A DNA stretch of 64,000 nucleotides. Origin: Spirosoma aureum (GTDB taxonomy: Bacteria > Bacteroidota > Bacteroidia > Cytophagales > Spirosomataceae). Of the stretch, positions 15,970-25,773 are shown piece by piece (the stretch's first letter is position 1; every line of letters starts with the position of its first letter). Both the position numbers and the translations under genes were made by a program. The notes beneath the pieces are model-generated. The model saw only the letters and a program-made list of their open reading frames with translations, ran no database searches and was not told the DNA's origin. The stretch lies in NCBI RefSeq assembly GCF_011604685.1, contig NZ_CP050063.1:3060501-3124500 (forward strand), in the 5' to 3' direction.

Positions 15970-18192
15970 ATGAAAAAAACTCAACTAAAAATAAAGCTTA
16001 TCGGATTTGTGATTTTTCTATCCACGCAGTTATCTGCTCAGGATATAACTGCTAAACGGGAATTAAGCCCAAAACAGGACACCGATTCTTTACCAGCCCG
16101 TATGCTAAACCAGGTAACGGTAAAAGGAATTAAGTCAACAGTTATTGACGCACTCCCCGAAGTGCATGGTACCTATCTGATGGGCGGTAAGCGCAGTGAA
16201 GTGATTAAGCTATCGGATATTGATGCCAATGTGGCCGAGAAAACACCCCGGCAGGTGTTTGCCCGGATTCCGGGCGTGTTCGTCTATGATATGGATGGAA
16301 CCGGTAATCAGGTCAATATTTCGACGCGGGGGCTGGACCCACACCGATCCTGGGAGAATAATATTCGTCAGAATGGGGTCATTACCAATTCCGATATGTA
16401 TGGTTATCCAGCCAGTCATTATTCGGCGCCCATGGAAAGTATTGAACGGGTCGAATTCGTTCGCGGAACGGCTTCGCTTCAGTATGGAGCCCAATTTGGG
16501 GGTATGCTGAACTACGTGACCAAGCGGGCCGACAGTACACGGCGCTTTGGGTTCGAGACGGTTAACTCGATTGGGTCCTATGGCTTGCTGAGTACCTACA
16601 ATGCCATTGGGGGGCGGGTCGGTAAATGGACATATTATGCGTATTACTATCGGCGCCATTCGGACGGCTATCGGCAGAATAGCGAATCCAAAGCAGACGC
16701 TCAATTTGGACGATTACACTATCAGGCCACCCAGCGTTTGGGTATAACGGCCGAAATGGGGCGATCAGCCTACACCTACCAGATTCCTGGCCCGCTTACC
16801 GATGCGATGTTTGCGCAGGACCCGCGTCAATCGACCCGGAGCCGCAACTACTTTAACCCCGATATTTATGTGCCATCGCTAAAACTGGACTGGCAGCTTT
16901 CTGACCGGACACGCCTGCTCTGGACATCATCGGCCGTGTTGGGTGCCCGAAACAGCGTTCAGGTGGATGCCTTCGCAACGGTACCCGATACCATCAATCG
17001 GGCTACAGGACAGTATAGAGCCCGGCAGGTCGATATTGATAATTTCAATAGTTATACCACCGAAATCCGGTTGTTGCACTACTATAAGCTGGGTCCGGTA
17101 CAGGCAACGGCGGCTGGAGGTGTTCAACTGATGAGCACCGATTTGCACCGGCGGCAACTCGGCGTAGGAACCACCGCCAGCGATTTCGATCTATCACTGA
17201 CCAGCCCTTTCAGACGCGATCTGCATTTTCGGACGAAGAATCTGGCTGCCTTTGCCGAAAGCCAGTTTCATCTGACCGATCGGCTAACGGTTTCGCCCGG
17301 CATTCGGATCGAAAATGGAACGACAGAAATGCGGGGTATCATTACGTATTATGACCCGGAGAATCTGCCAACCAACATCAGCCACAAGTTTGCTTTGCTG
17401 GGTATCAACGCGCAATACCAGTTTAATGAAGCGGTCAAAGTATATGGTGGGTGGGCGCAGGCTTATCGGCCGGTGGTGTTTAAAGACATTATCCCAACGT
17501 CGGTCTACGAACGGATTGACAAGAATTTGAAAGACGCCTATGGGTATAATGCCGAATTAGGCATCGAGGGCCGCTGGCAGGGCTTGCATATCAATATTAC
17601 AGCCTTCGATTTACTCTATCGGAATCGGCTGGGCACAGTGCTGCTGACGAATACCGATGGAACGAATTACATATTCCGGACAAACATTGGTGATAGCCGC
17701 AGTACAGGTGTTGAAGCACTGATCGAATCACAAATTCTGCGGACCGAAAAAGTGCTGATCAGTGGCTTTACATCAACAGCCTACAACAATGCCCGCTACC
17801 TGAACGGTCGTGTATCGGCAGGAACTGAGAATCGATCGGTTACAGGCAATCGGGTGGAGTCGGCTCCTCGCTGGACAACGCGGAATGGGTTGACGGCCCG
17901 CTATGGAACGGCGAGTCTGACGCTCCAGTACAGCTACGTGAGCGAAACCTTCTCGGATGCGCTCAATACGGGAGCCGCTTCGGCCAATGGAGCCGTTGGG
18001 CCAGTACCGGCTTACAGCCTTTGGGATCTGAACGGAACCTGGCCTCTTGGTCGTCAACTAACCCTGAGGGGCAGTATCAATAACCTGCTCAACAAGCAAT
18101 ACTTTACTAAACGTCCGACCTTTTATCCGGGGCCTGGTGTGTGGCCCTCCGATGGCCGAAGTGCCGTGCTGACGGTTGGATTTAGGTTGTAA
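15970..18192 (+). CDS. TonB-dependent receptor, FecA-like
   Basis: The 740-residue protein has a signal peptide ending near QLSAQ, a plug domain (about 75-190) and a 22-strand-type barrel. Plug features include KTPRQVFARIPGVFVYDMDG, NISTRGLDPHRSWE, ERVEFVRGTASLQYG and GGMLNYVTK. The barrel ends in VLTVGFRL. It lacks the carboxypeptidase-like N-terminal domain of SusC proteins, so it is a classic siderophore/citrate-type receptor. Similarity in the plug is to Fe(III)-dicitrate receptors, but no FecR/sigma pair is next to it. It probably imports an iron chelate or similar small ligand with TonB energy. Confidence 0.92.
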   Translation: MKKTQLKIKLIGFVIFLSTQLSAQDITAKRELSPKQDTDSLPARMLNQVTVKGIKSTVIDALPEVHGTYLMGGKRSEVIKLSDIDANVAEKTPRQVFARIPGVFVYDMDGTGNQVNISTRGLDPHRSWENNIRQNGVITNSDMYGYPASHYSAPMESIERVEFVRGTASLQYGAQFGGMLNYVTKRADSTRRFGFETVNSIGSYGLLSTYNAIGGRVGKWTYYAYYYRRHSDGYRQNSESKADAQFGRLHYQATQRLGITAEMGRSAYTYQIPGPLTDAMFAQDPRQSTRSRNYFNPDIYVPSLKLDWQLSDRTRLLWTSSAVLGARNSVQVDAFATVPDTINRATGQYRARQVDIDNFNSYTTEIRLLHYYKLGPVQATAAGGVQLMSTDLHRRQLGVGTTASDFDLSLTSPFRRDLHFRTKNLAAFAESQFHLTDRLTVSPGIRIENGTTEMRGIITYYDPENLPTNISHKFALLGINAQYQFNEAVKVYGGWAQAYRPVVFKDIIPTSVYERIDKNLKDAYGYNAELGIEGRWQGLHINITAFDLLYRNRLGTVLLTNTDGTNYIFRTNIGDSRSTGVEALIESQILRTEKVLISGFTSTAYNNARYLNGRVSAGTENRSVTGNRVESAPRWTTRNGLTARYGTASLTLQYSYVSETFSDALNTGAASANGAVGPVPAYSLWDLNGTWPLGRQLTLRGSINNLLNKQYFTKRPTFYPGPGVWPSDGRSAVLTVGFRL

Positions 18193-18262
18193 CAATCTGT
18201 TTTTCTACTAATAAACGAATTGAACGATTACCATCGTGAACGTTTGACTTACCTAATACCAA

Positions 18263-19159
18263 ATGAAAACAATTCTAAAATACCTGATTAGCGCATCGTT
18301 GCTGGCTCCATTCGTGGCTAAAGCACAGATGCCGAATGATGCCATTTACATGGGTAAAGGTTCCGTCTGCGTGGCCGGAATGTACAGCCAAAGTGCCTGG
18401 ACTGAGTACTGGGAAGGTTCGCTCAAACGCGAAAACCTGAATATTGGTAAGCATACGACACAGAGCGTGATGTTGATGCCTGCCATCGGAATAAGCAGTC
18501 GGGTGAATGTGATTTTGAGTCTGCCCTATGTCTGGACCAGCACCAGCGCGGGTAATCTGATGGGGCAGAAAGGAATTCAGGATCTGTCGGGTTGGTTGAA
18601 GGTAAATGCCTGGCAGGCGGGTGGTTTTTCGGTGCATACCATCCTTGGCGGATCATTGCCTGTTGGTAATTATGTGCCGGATTTTCTGCCGATGTCGATT
18701 GGTTTACAGGCTCGCACGGCTACAGGCCGCTTATTGCTTAATTACAGACACTCCAAAACCGGCCTTTACTTGACTGCCCACGGTTCGTATAACTGGCGAA
18801 GTACCATTAAGGTTGACCGCGATGCCTATCAGGCCGACGGGCGGGTTTATAATACCAACGAAGTAAATGTGCCAAATACCTACGATGCTGCTGTTCGACT
18901 GGGTATTTTACGGAAGATCTGGCAAACCGAAGTTTGGGCCGAACGCATGGCCGGACTCAGTGGTGACGACATTCGCCGGAACGATATGCCTTATCCGACG
19001 AATAACATGGAAGCAACATCCGTTGGCTGGTATGGCAAAGTACAGCCCCGAAACATCGGCCTCAACGCTCGTATTGGCTATGTCGTTGATGGGCGCAACG
19101 TTGGCCAGAGCACCAGCTTTACTGTAGGATTATTATACCAAATCGATTTCAAGAAATAG
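18263..19159 (+). CDS. Outer-membrane beta-barrel protein, copy 1 of a duplicated pair
   Basis: The 298-residue product has a signal peptide ending near VAKAQ and alternating barrel strands. It is homologous by eye to the product of 20918: both have a QSxxxxYx...NLG/NIG start, VNVIL/DLDLVVSAPY-like strands, KVNVPD/EVNVPN segments, and G(R/Q)NVGxST near the C-terminus. The PAP2 gene follows 11 nt later, so the two are surely co-transcribed. I infer an outer-membrane channel or docking protein for the lipoprotein phosphatase. Function unknown. Confidence 0.75.
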   Translation: MKTILKYLISASLLAPFVAKAQMPNDAIYMGKGSVCVAGMYSQSAWTEYWEGSLKRENLNIGKHTTQSVMLMPAIGISSRVNVILSLPYVWTSTSAGNLMGQKGIQDLSGWLKVNAWQAGGFSVHTILGGSLPVGNYVPDFLPMSIGLQARTATGRLLLNYRHSKTGLYLTAHGSYNWRSTIKVDRDAYQADGRVYNTNEVNVPNTYDAAVRLGILRKIWQTEVWAERMAGLSGDDIRRNDMPYPTNNMEATSVGWYGKVQPRNIGLNARIGYVVDGRNVGQSTSFTVGLLYQIDFKK

Positions 19160-19170
19160 ACCGTAGCGTC

Positions 19171-20718
19171 ATGAAAAAGTATATTCACTTTCTGTCCATT
19201 TGCAGTGCAGTAGCAGGCATGTCTGTCGCGATTGTTTCCTGCGACAAAAGTATTACAGAGCCTTTGCGTGTAGGCTACACACCGACCAGCGTCGATGAAA
19301 AAGCGGGTACGTGGAAAACCTACGTGCTGAGCGCACCTACCGATGTGACGGTTGCTGAACCAACATCAACCACGTCGTCAGCCTATCTGGCCGAACTGGC
19401 TGATCTAAAGACAAAATCAGCCAGCCTGACAGCCGAACAGCAACAGGCCGTTGTTTACTGGGGAACCGGTGCCGTTTACCGGTGGAATGAGATCGCTCGC
19501 GAACTGGCGGCCCGGTATAATGTACCACCTGCTTCAAATGCTGATGATAAATACCCGGTGCCCGATGCCGCCAATCCACTGGCTGACCCTAAGTTCCCGT
19601 TTGCCAATCCGCCCTATGCCGCTCGTGCACTGGCTTATCTGGACGTGGCGCAATACGATGCGCTGGTAGCTACCTGGAGCTATAAATACAAGTATAAGCG
19701 GTCGGCTCCCGGCAAAGTTGATGCTACGGTTCGGGTGGCATTGCCCACATCGTCGTTACCATCGTATCCATCTGAAGATGCGGTTGTGGCTGCTGCTTCC
19801 TACACGGTTCTGAAAGCGATGTTTCCCGGCGAAGGGCCTTTCCTGGATGCCAAACTGGCCGAACATCAGAATAGCCGTTTGTGGGCGGGTATGAATGTGG
19901 CGAGCGATCTTACGGCTGGCGCTGATCTGGGAAATCAGGTAGCGGCAAAAGTAATGACACGGGCCAGAGCCGATGGTATGGGTGCCGCCAATAACCAGGC
20001 GCTAACAGCTGGTATGATTGAATCGGCCAAAGCACGTGGTCTGGCCGATGTCTGGTTAAGTCAGGAGAGCCCGCTCCGGCCGCCGATGTTGCCGAATTAC
20101 GGAGCCGTAATCACCTGGAACTTTGATGCGGCAACCAAAGTGAAACTACGGCCCGAAGCACCACCAGCCCTGAACAGCCAGGAATTCACGACGGCTCTCA
20201 ATGAGCTGAAAGACATCAATAAAAACCAAACGCGAGAACAGGCCCGGATTGCTAACTATTGGGCCGATGGCGCGGGTAGTTATACACCGCCGGGCCATTG
20301 GAACCGTACGGCGGCCAATGCGGGCATGGATGCCAAATATAGTGAGGTACGGATGGCGCGAACACTGGCTTTGGTCAATACGGCGCTCATGGATGCCGGT
20401 ATCTGCTGCTGGGAAACGAAGTACTATTATTACTATCCTCGGCCGCAGCAATTTGGGGTTAAAACGTCAGTCGGATTACCCAACTTTCCGTCGTATACAT
20501 CAGGTCACTCCACCTTTTCAGCAGCTGCCGCTGTGGTGCTGGGCAGCATTTTCCCTGATCAGGCCGATGCCTTCTGGGCACAGGCGCAGGAAGCGTCGAA
20601 CTCGCGGATTTACGGATTAATTCACTACCGGTTCGATTGTACAGTAGGACTGACGTGTGGTAAAAATATTGGGTCTTATGCAGTCGCTCGTGGCAAAGCC
20701 GACGGGTCTGGCTTGTAA
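19171..20718 (+). CDS. PAP2/vanadium-haloperoxidase-like lipoprotein, intact active site
   Basis: The 515-residue protein has a lipoprotein signal (AIVSC) and a C-terminal PAP2/vanadium-haloperoxidase domain. The three signature motifs are present: K417-x6-R424-P425, S444-G445-H446 (in PSYTSGHSTF), and S478-R479...H485-x3-D489. These residues bind phosphate or vanadate, and the motif-3 His is the nucleophile or vanadate ligand. The protein is therefore either an acid phosphatase or a haloperoxidase; sequence alone cannot decide. It pairs with the barrel gene just upstream. A terminator follows. Confidence 0.85.
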   Translation: MKKYIHFLSICSAVAGMSVAIVSCDKSITEPLRVGYTPTSVDEKAGTWKTYVLSAPTDVTVAEPTSTTSSAYLAELADLKTKSASLTAEQQQAVVYWGTGAVYRWNEIARELAARYNVPPASNADDKYPVPDAANPLADPKFPFANPPYAARALAYLDVAQYDALVATWSYKYKYKRSAPGKVDATVRVALPTSSLPSYPSEDAVVAAASYTVLKAMFPGEGPFLDAKLAEHQNSRLWAGMNVASDLTAGADLGNQVAAKVMTRARADGMGAANNQALTAGMIESAKARGLADVWLSQESPLRPPMLPNYGAVITWNFDAATKVKLRPEAPPALNSQEFTTALNELKDINKNQTREQARIANYWADGAGSYTPPGHWNRTAANAGMDAKYSEVRMARTLALVNTALMDAGICCWETKYYYYYPRPQQFGVKTSVGLPNFPSYTSGHSTFSAAAAVVLGSIFPDQADAFWAQAQEASNSRIYGLIHYRFDCTVGLTCGKNIGSYAVARGKADGSGL

Positions 20719-20756
20719 AAGACGCTCAGAGTTTTCTTAATCATAGGTTAATTATA

Positions 20757-20785
20757 AGTCCCCGACTACTTTGTGGCCGGGGACT
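20757..20785 (+). terminator. Intrinsic terminator after first PAP2 gene
   Basis: An 8-bp stem AGTCCCCG/CGGGGACT (20757-20764 with 20778-20785) is followed by ATTGTTTTT, a typical U-rich tail. Confidence 0.75.
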
Positions 20786-20917
20786 ATTGTTTTTGGTACG
20801 TATCATAAGACATTCCTGATTCTGATCGTTACTAGCAAAGACCACTGGCACAGAATCACCCAATTTAATGGGAACGATACAGGCTAACGGCTACCTTTAC
20901 CTGCCTAAAGCAGAATT

Positions 20918-21829
20918 ATGCGATTTATACCATTCACATTCGTTGCTATTGTCCTGCTGAGCCTAGCCCGGCCAATACACGCTCAGGGCTTAGTAGACGG
21001 CTTTATGCGCGGTGACCGTAAGGCCAATTTAGGGATTTCTTATTCGCAGGAAACCTACGACTCCTACTACATCAACAAAACCCAGACGCGCGATCCTAAT
21101 CTGGGTACAGTCACGTCGCAGGCGGTTAATCTGTATGGGAGTTTCGGTCTGGGTTATGACCTCGACCTGGTCGTATCGGCACCCTATATTCGTACCGAAT
21201 CCAGCGCGGGTTATCGACAGAAACAGGAAGGTTTTCAGGACATCTCGGCCGCATTGCGGTGGGAGGCCTACGACTACAAGTTTGGGAAAGCCCGGCTATC
21301 CTGGCTGTTTGCGATTGGTTATTCAATGCCACTCCAGAATTACATGAACGACGATCTGATTGCGATTGGGCGTGGTTCTAAAAATCTCGATGGTCGTACG
21401 ATGCTTCACTTTAAAAGCGGCCCTTTCTTCCTGACAGGCCAATACGGCTATATTCGGCGTGGTCAGGTCACCCTCGACCGTGTCGTTAATTACTATGATC
21501 CTGATCAGCCAAATTCAAACAGTGGCTCCAAGGTCAATGTGCCTGACGTAACCGAGCTGATTATTCGAACGGGAATTGTTACCAAGCCGCTTTATGTAGA
21601 CGCCTGGTTTCAGCAACAAACGCCTTATAGCAAAGGAACGAATATTGCGCCGGGCATTCCATTTCCAACAAATGCAGTTGGTTTCTCGAAGGTAGGGGCT
21701 ACGGTTTATCTGAAAGTTGTGGGCCAGCTCGGTTTAACGGCGGGTTATAGCACAACCCTCGATGGGCAAAATATTGGTAAGTCTACCCGAGTGACGGGTG
21801 GGTTGGTAATTGGGCGGATTGCCAGATAA
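20918..21829 (+). CDS. Outer-membrane beta-barrel protein, copy 2 of a duplicated pair
   Basis: The 303-residue product has a signal peptide ending near IHAQG and is a clear paralogue of the 18263 product (shared order of strands, KVNVPDVTELIIRTGIV, TTLDGQNIGKST near the C-terminus). It is followed by a second PAP2-like gene, so the barrel + PAP2 pair occurs twice in tandem. It lies after a strong terminator and so probably has its own promoter in the 130-bp gap. Confidence 0.75.
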   Translation: MRFIPFTFVAIVLLSLARPIHAQGLVDGFMRGDRKANLGISYSQETYDSYYINKTQTRDPNLGTVTSQAVNLYGSFGLGYDLDLVVSAPYIRTESSAGYRQKQEGFQDISAALRWEAYDYKFGKARLSWLFAIGYSMPLQNYMNDDLIAIGRGSKNLDGRTMLHFKSGPFFLTGQYGYIRRGQVTLDRVVNYYDPDQPNSNSGSKVNVPDVTELIIRTGIVTKPLYVDAWFQQQTPYSKGTNIAPGIPFPTNAVGFSKVGATVYLKVVGQLGLTAGYSTTLDGQNIGKSTRVTGGLVIGRIAR

Positions 21830-21934
21830 TGTAGAGTAAAACAGAGCCACCATGAGCACAAAAAGGCTCAATGGTCTCAAGAAATTCGTCGTGTACATTT
21901 CATCTACTTCGTACGCTTTGTGATCAAATCAAGA

Positions 21935-23419
21935 ATGAATAAGTTACTTTCTATCGTTTCCTTAAGCGTTCTCTTCCTGTGGGTATCGGGCTGCAAGGAA
22001 CCCGTTATCGACGAGGGTGTTCTGCCGTTCAGCGAACCGGCTACGGTGGATCCCAGTGGCGGAAACTGGCGAACGATTGTCCTCAAATCCGCAGCTGATA
22101 TTAGTGTTCCGCAACCCGATGCGATTACTTCCGATGCCTACAAAAGCGAATTCGCTCAGGTGAAAAATGGCGTAGCGAGCCTGGAACCGGAAAAAATTAC
22201 GGCCATCAACTATTGGGCAGTTGGCGGAGTGACCCGCTGGAACCAGATTGCCCGTCAATTAGTAGCGAAATACAATACTGAATCAGGTAATCCGCTGGAT
22301 GCAACGAACTCACCGGCCAGTTCGCCGTTTGCGGCCCGACTCTATGCTGCGCTCAGCATTGCACAATATGATGCTTTGGTCGTAGCCTGGCGAGCCAAGT
22401 ATCAATACAACCGCCCTTCGCTGGTCGATCAGGGGGTGACCACCCGCGCACCCATTGCCAACGTACCCTCGTATCCGTCAGAAGATGCCGCAGTTGCTGA
22501 GGTTTCGTGTCAGATGCTGGCTTATTTCTTTCCGAATGAAGCGCCCTGGCTTAAGACGAAAGCGGCCGAGCATAAGCAGAGCCGGATCTGGAATGGGGCC
22601 AACGTATCGAGCGATATAAAAGGGGGTGAGGATATTGGGGCTGCCGTAACGACAAAAGTGGTCGATCGGCTTAAAATCGACCGTTTCAGCACGGCCAGCG
22701 ACCCGAATAACACCTGGACAACCTTGCTTGCCAAGGCACCTTACGATGTTAAGTGGACAAGCCTGATTATACCGACCCGACCGCCCATACTGCCTTTAGC
22801 AGGAAAAGTAAAAACCTGGTTCGACTCAACGGCAATTGCCAAAAGCCTTCCTGCTGCGCCCCCATCAACAACATCGGCGTCATTTCAAAAGGATTTGACA
22901 GAAGTTCGCACGATGGCAGACGCCCGCACCCGCGATCAATCACGCATTGCGGCTAAATGGGACGATGGCACCGGCACCTTTACGATTCCAGGCCATTGGA
23001 ATATGATAACTGAAGAGTTTATTCATCAATATCGCCAGAACGAACTTCGGGCCGCCCGTACCTATGCGCTCGTGAATCGTGCCCTACAGGATGGGGGTAC
23101 GGCCTGCTGGGTAACCAAATTTGCCTATTTTGTACCCCGTCCTTCGCAGATCGATCCAACCATCAAAACGGCAACCATTATTCCCAATACGCCGGGTTAC
23201 CCATCCGAGCATGCCACCTTTGCGTCGGCTGCTACGGCAGTTTTACTTTATGTATTCCCGGAAGAAGCCACTGCGCTGAATGCACAGCTTACTGAAGCAA
23301 CGTTGTCCGAATTGTATGGTGGCACTTCGTTCCGATTCGATAATGAAGCCGGGGCAAAGCTTGGTGCGGCAGTTGGTGCCATAGCGGTTGAATCGGCCAA
23401 GGCCGACGGGTCGAAGTAG
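21935..23419 (+). CDS. PAP2-like lipoprotein with degenerate active site
   Basis: The ATG at 21935 gives 494 residues with a lipoprotein signal (LFLWVSGC); an ATG 5 codons upstream is also possible. It is a paralogue of the 19171 product along its length. Motif 1 is intact (K395-x6-RP). Motif 2 reads S424-E425-H426 in place of SGH. Motif 3 reads S458-E459-LYGGT-S465-FRF-D469, so the Arg and the nucleophilic/vanadate-binding His are gone. Loss of phosphatase or peroxidase activity is likely. It may be a binding or structural paralogue, or specialised for another ligand. Confidence 0.85.
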   Translation: MNKLLSIVSLSVLFLWVSGCKEPVIDEGVLPFSEPATVDPSGGNWRTIVLKSAADISVPQPDAITSDAYKSEFAQVKNGVASLEPEKITAINYWAVGGVTRWNQIARQLVAKYNTESGNPLDATNSPASSPFAARLYAALSIAQYDALVVAWRAKYQYNRPSLVDQGVTTRAPIANVPSYPSEDAAVAEVSCQMLAYFFPNEAPWLKTKAAEHKQSRIWNGANVSSDIKGGEDIGAAVTTKVVDRLKIDRFSTASDPNNTWTTLLAKAPYDVKWTSLIIPTRPPILPLAGKVKTWFDSTAIAKSLPAAPPSTTSASFQKDLTEVRTMADARTRDQSRIAAKWDDGTGTFTIPGHWNMITEEFIHQYRQNELRAARTYALVNRALQDGGTACWVTKFAYFVPRPSQIDPTIKTATIIPNTPGYPSEHATFASAATAVLLYVFPEEATALNAQLTEATLSELYGGTSFRFDNEAGAKLGAAVGAIAVESAKADGSK

Positions 23420-23439
23420 GGAAAGAGTTTAAAAATTAC

Positions 23440-23500
23440 GCGCTAAAGCCAGCTTTGTAGTGTTTGACCATCTCAAACACGATAAAGCTGGCTTTAGCGC
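23440..23500. terminator. Long bidirectional terminator
   Basis: A perfect 17-bp stem (23440-23456 with 23484-23500), plus an inner TGTTTGA/TCAAACA stem, lies between the convergent PAP2-like and LanC-like genes. The right arm overlaps the LanC-like stop codon. Confidence 0.8.
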
Positions 23501-24777
23501 ATTATAAGTGCCGATTTATAGGTCGTTGCATCAGCCAGCCGCAGGTAAAAATAGCCGATACCTGATAAGCCGAGCATAAAATCAGGAATCTGAAAGGCGT
23601 TGTATAAGCCGTTCGCCCACAGGCCCGTCTGGTGGTAGCGTTCCTGTCCGAGTTGGCCAATGGTTGTTGCCTGCGTGTGCCAGTCGGGCATGGCCAGAAT
23701 GTTGGCAGCTTCCAGCAATACATCCGCATTACCAGCCAATCCGTGACATAGCGAAAAATTCATCTGCTGATCCCAGGTGAGCTGTTTTGACGTTGTATGC
23801 AGAGCTGTAAGCGCTTCGGTTTTCAGCGCCGGATGCCGGGTGAGTTCATACCCGCGCAACCGCGAGAGGGCAATGCCGGGTGCACCATGACACCAGGCAC
23901 ACGAACAGGTTGGGTCGGCCGATTCTTCAGTAAGATTGTAAGCCGTTGGCTGGCTTTTCATGCGGAAATCGGGCCAGTTCTGCTCCTGCTGATTGAAAAA
24001 GGCATTTTCGTACCGCAAGCCCTCAAAGGCAGTATCCTGATAACGAACATCCTGGGTCAGTGCGAACGATTCGAGCAGGGCGTTGACAATGCCTGCAACC
24101 CCATGAGCCAGCCCGGTTAGGTTCCGATGGTCGGCACCCATGACGGTATTCCACGACGTGCCTTCTGGCGACCGTTCGGCTTTACTCACCAACTGATCGG
24201 CGAGCTGAACGATGAGCGAACGAAGTGCGCGCGACGGCTGGGCACGTTCTAGCTTGATCAGGGCCGGAATGGCACCAGCTGCTCCGTCAATTACATCGAT
24301 TCCGGCCTGTTGCACATCGAGTTTCGTAATCCTGTCGAGCAGGTGATGTCCCTGAATAGCCAGTTCGTCATCATGTAGCCACTGTCCCGCCTGAATCGTT
24401 GAATAGGCAATACCTGTCCAACCGGCAAAGAAACCTAAAGTCGAGTTTGCAGGAATGAACTGGGCTGTTTCCAGGGAATTTTGCAGGGTTCCTATCGCTG
24501 TTTTTCGGATAAGGCGATCGCCGGTGGCATTGTAGAGGGCTGCCAGAAAAAACGCTACGCCCGCTGATCCGGAATAAAAATCGGCTTCGAGCGATTTGAA
24601 ATAAGGCTTGGGATACTCAAAAGCCGGGTCATTGGTCGATGACAAAAAGTTGCAGCGAGAGCCAAACCAAATCGCATCACGGCATAGAGTCCGGCCAATT
24701 TGAGCGGCTGTTTCAATAAAACTCGTTTCGAGTGTCGTAGCTGTAGTTGAAACCTGAGGGGCGGTAAGCGTTTCCAT
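23494..24777 (-). CDS. LanC-like lanthionine cyclase
   Basis: The 427-residue protein is a full-length LanC-family alpha/alpha-toroid. It keeps the zinc site and catalytic residues of the family: D164 in DVIDGAAG, H225 in GLAHGVAGI, C296 in AWCHGAPGI, and C344-H345 in SLCHGLAGN. In LanC enzymes, Cys-Cys-His bind zinc that activates peptide thiols for addition to dehydro residues. It is the last gene of the minus-strand set with a HopA1-family protein, a kinase-like protein and a Cys-rich peptide, 9 nt after the HopA1 gene. This strongly supports a lanthionine-forming role. Stand-alone LanC-like proteins also exist with glutathione-related roles, but the context argues against that. Confidence 0.92.
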   Translation of the reverse strand: METLTAPQVSTTATTLETSFIETAAQIGRTLCRDAIWFGSRCNFLSSTNDPAFEYPKPYFKSLEADFYSGSAGVAFFLAALYNATGDRLIRKTAIGTLQNSLETAQFIPANSTLGFFAGWTGIAYSTIQAGQWLHDDELAIQGHHLLDRITKLDVQQAGIDVIDGAAGAIPALIKLERAQPSRALRSLIVQLADQLVSKAERSPEGTSWNTVMGADHRNLTGLAHGVAGIVNALLESFALTQDVRYQDTAFEGLRYENAFFNQQEQNWPDFRMKSQPTAYNLTEESADPTCSCAWCHGAPGIALSRLRGYELTRHPALKTEALTALHTTSKQLTWDQQMNFSLCHGLAGNADVLLEAANILAMPDWHTQATTIGQLGQERYHQTGLWANGLYNAFQIPDFMLGLSGIGYFYLRLADATTYKSALIMR

Positions 24778-24786
24778 GGGCCGGAT

Positions 24787-25773
24787 TTAGTTAGTCGAAT
24801 GAGTGGGGAAGGTGTAAGGGTACGTTGACTGAGGATTGCGGTAGGGTTGATCAAGCGAAAGACCTAGCTTGTCGAATAGCGACTGCACGGCTTCGTTGTA
24901 TGTTTCGCCAGATTGCTGTTTTGCTACGGCATTGGCAATTCCCTGCGCAATAAGACCACTTCGGCTTGTCCCGAAACTTTCGCTTGGGTTGGGTGGACTT
25001 TCGGCAAAGCCAATGCCCGGTGCGATCAATCGGGTGAAGAGCGGAATGGACGGTTGTAGCCAGGGTTCCAAATCAGGCAGTGCTTCCGTCAATAAATCCA
25101 GTACAACATTCACGTATGGTTTTGACAGATAAAGCACAGCCGAGTCGCTGCGACCATATAAATCGGGATGGTTGAGGCATTTAAATTGAAAGGGTATCCG
25201 ATACGTATTGAGCGTCTGCGTCACCCAGGACACCAGCCGAAGACTGCCTTCCGGTGTCGAGTGAAAATAGAGCCGGGTCTGTAGGGTAATCGAATCCTCG
25301 CCGGGCTTTTGGCCGAATACATAATAAAAGCCACTCTGTAAATCCCGAAGTTCGCGGTGCATGAGTAGCCTGACTGTATCCCCAGCCTGTGCCGGTCCGC
25401 GCTTCGGGCTGTCGTAAACGAACTCGCCCGCATAGACCATCCGTCGGTCATTGCCTTTCGTGACGTAGGGTATTCCGGCCTGGTCTACCGTTTCGACAGA
25501 CCAGGCCGTGTCGAACGTTTCAACGCTATGGTTGTTTCTGCTCAATTCGTCCATAAACGAATTGTCGGTCGGCAAACCAGCGAGAGTTGGGGCAGCTGTA
25601 TCGGCGGCACAGTAAAAATGCTGATAGATCAAACCCGCTAGGGTCACCTGTAGTGTATCCGGTTTATAGCTAGTCTGATAGCCGTCAATTTTAAGCGTTA
25701 TCTGGCACTGAGCCTGATCAATGTGTAATCCGTTGAGGATCGCATCGAGTTGCTGTTCGTAGTGGGTTTTCAT
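24787..25773 (-). CDS. HopA1-family protein (candidate lanthipeptide lyase component)
   Basis: The 328-residue protein resembles the HopA1 effector family as found in bacterial RiPP loci: VRLLMHRELRDLQSGFYYVFG, LQTRLYFHSTPEGSLRLVSW, YRIPFQFKCL, DSAVLYL, and SIPLFTRLIAPGIGFAE. The name comes from a Pseudomonas type III effector, but there is no secretion system here. In class V lanthipeptide pathways (lexapeptide, LxmY) a HopA1-like protein works with a kinase-like partner to dehydrate Ser/Thr. Its start overlaps the stop of the kinase-like gene by 4 bp (ATGA), which implies translational coupling. Assignment by family is good; the lyase role is inferred. Confidence 0.85.
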   Translation of the reverse strand: MKTHYEQQLDAILNGLHIDQAQCQITLKIDGYQTSYKPDTLQVTLAGLIYQHFYCAADTAAPTLAGLPTDNSFMDELSRNNHSVETFDTAWSVETVDQAGIPYVTKGNDRRMVYAGEFVYDSPKRGPAQAGDTVRLLMHRELRDLQSGFYYVFGQKPGEDSITLQTRLYFHSTPEGSLRLVSWVTQTLNTYRIPFQFKCLNHPDLYGRSDSAVLYLSKPYVNVVLDLLTEALPDLEPWLQPSIPLFTRLIAPGIGFAESPPNPSESFGTSRSGLIAQGIANAVAKQQSGETYNEAVQSLFDKLGLSLDQPYRNPQSTYPYTFPTHSTN

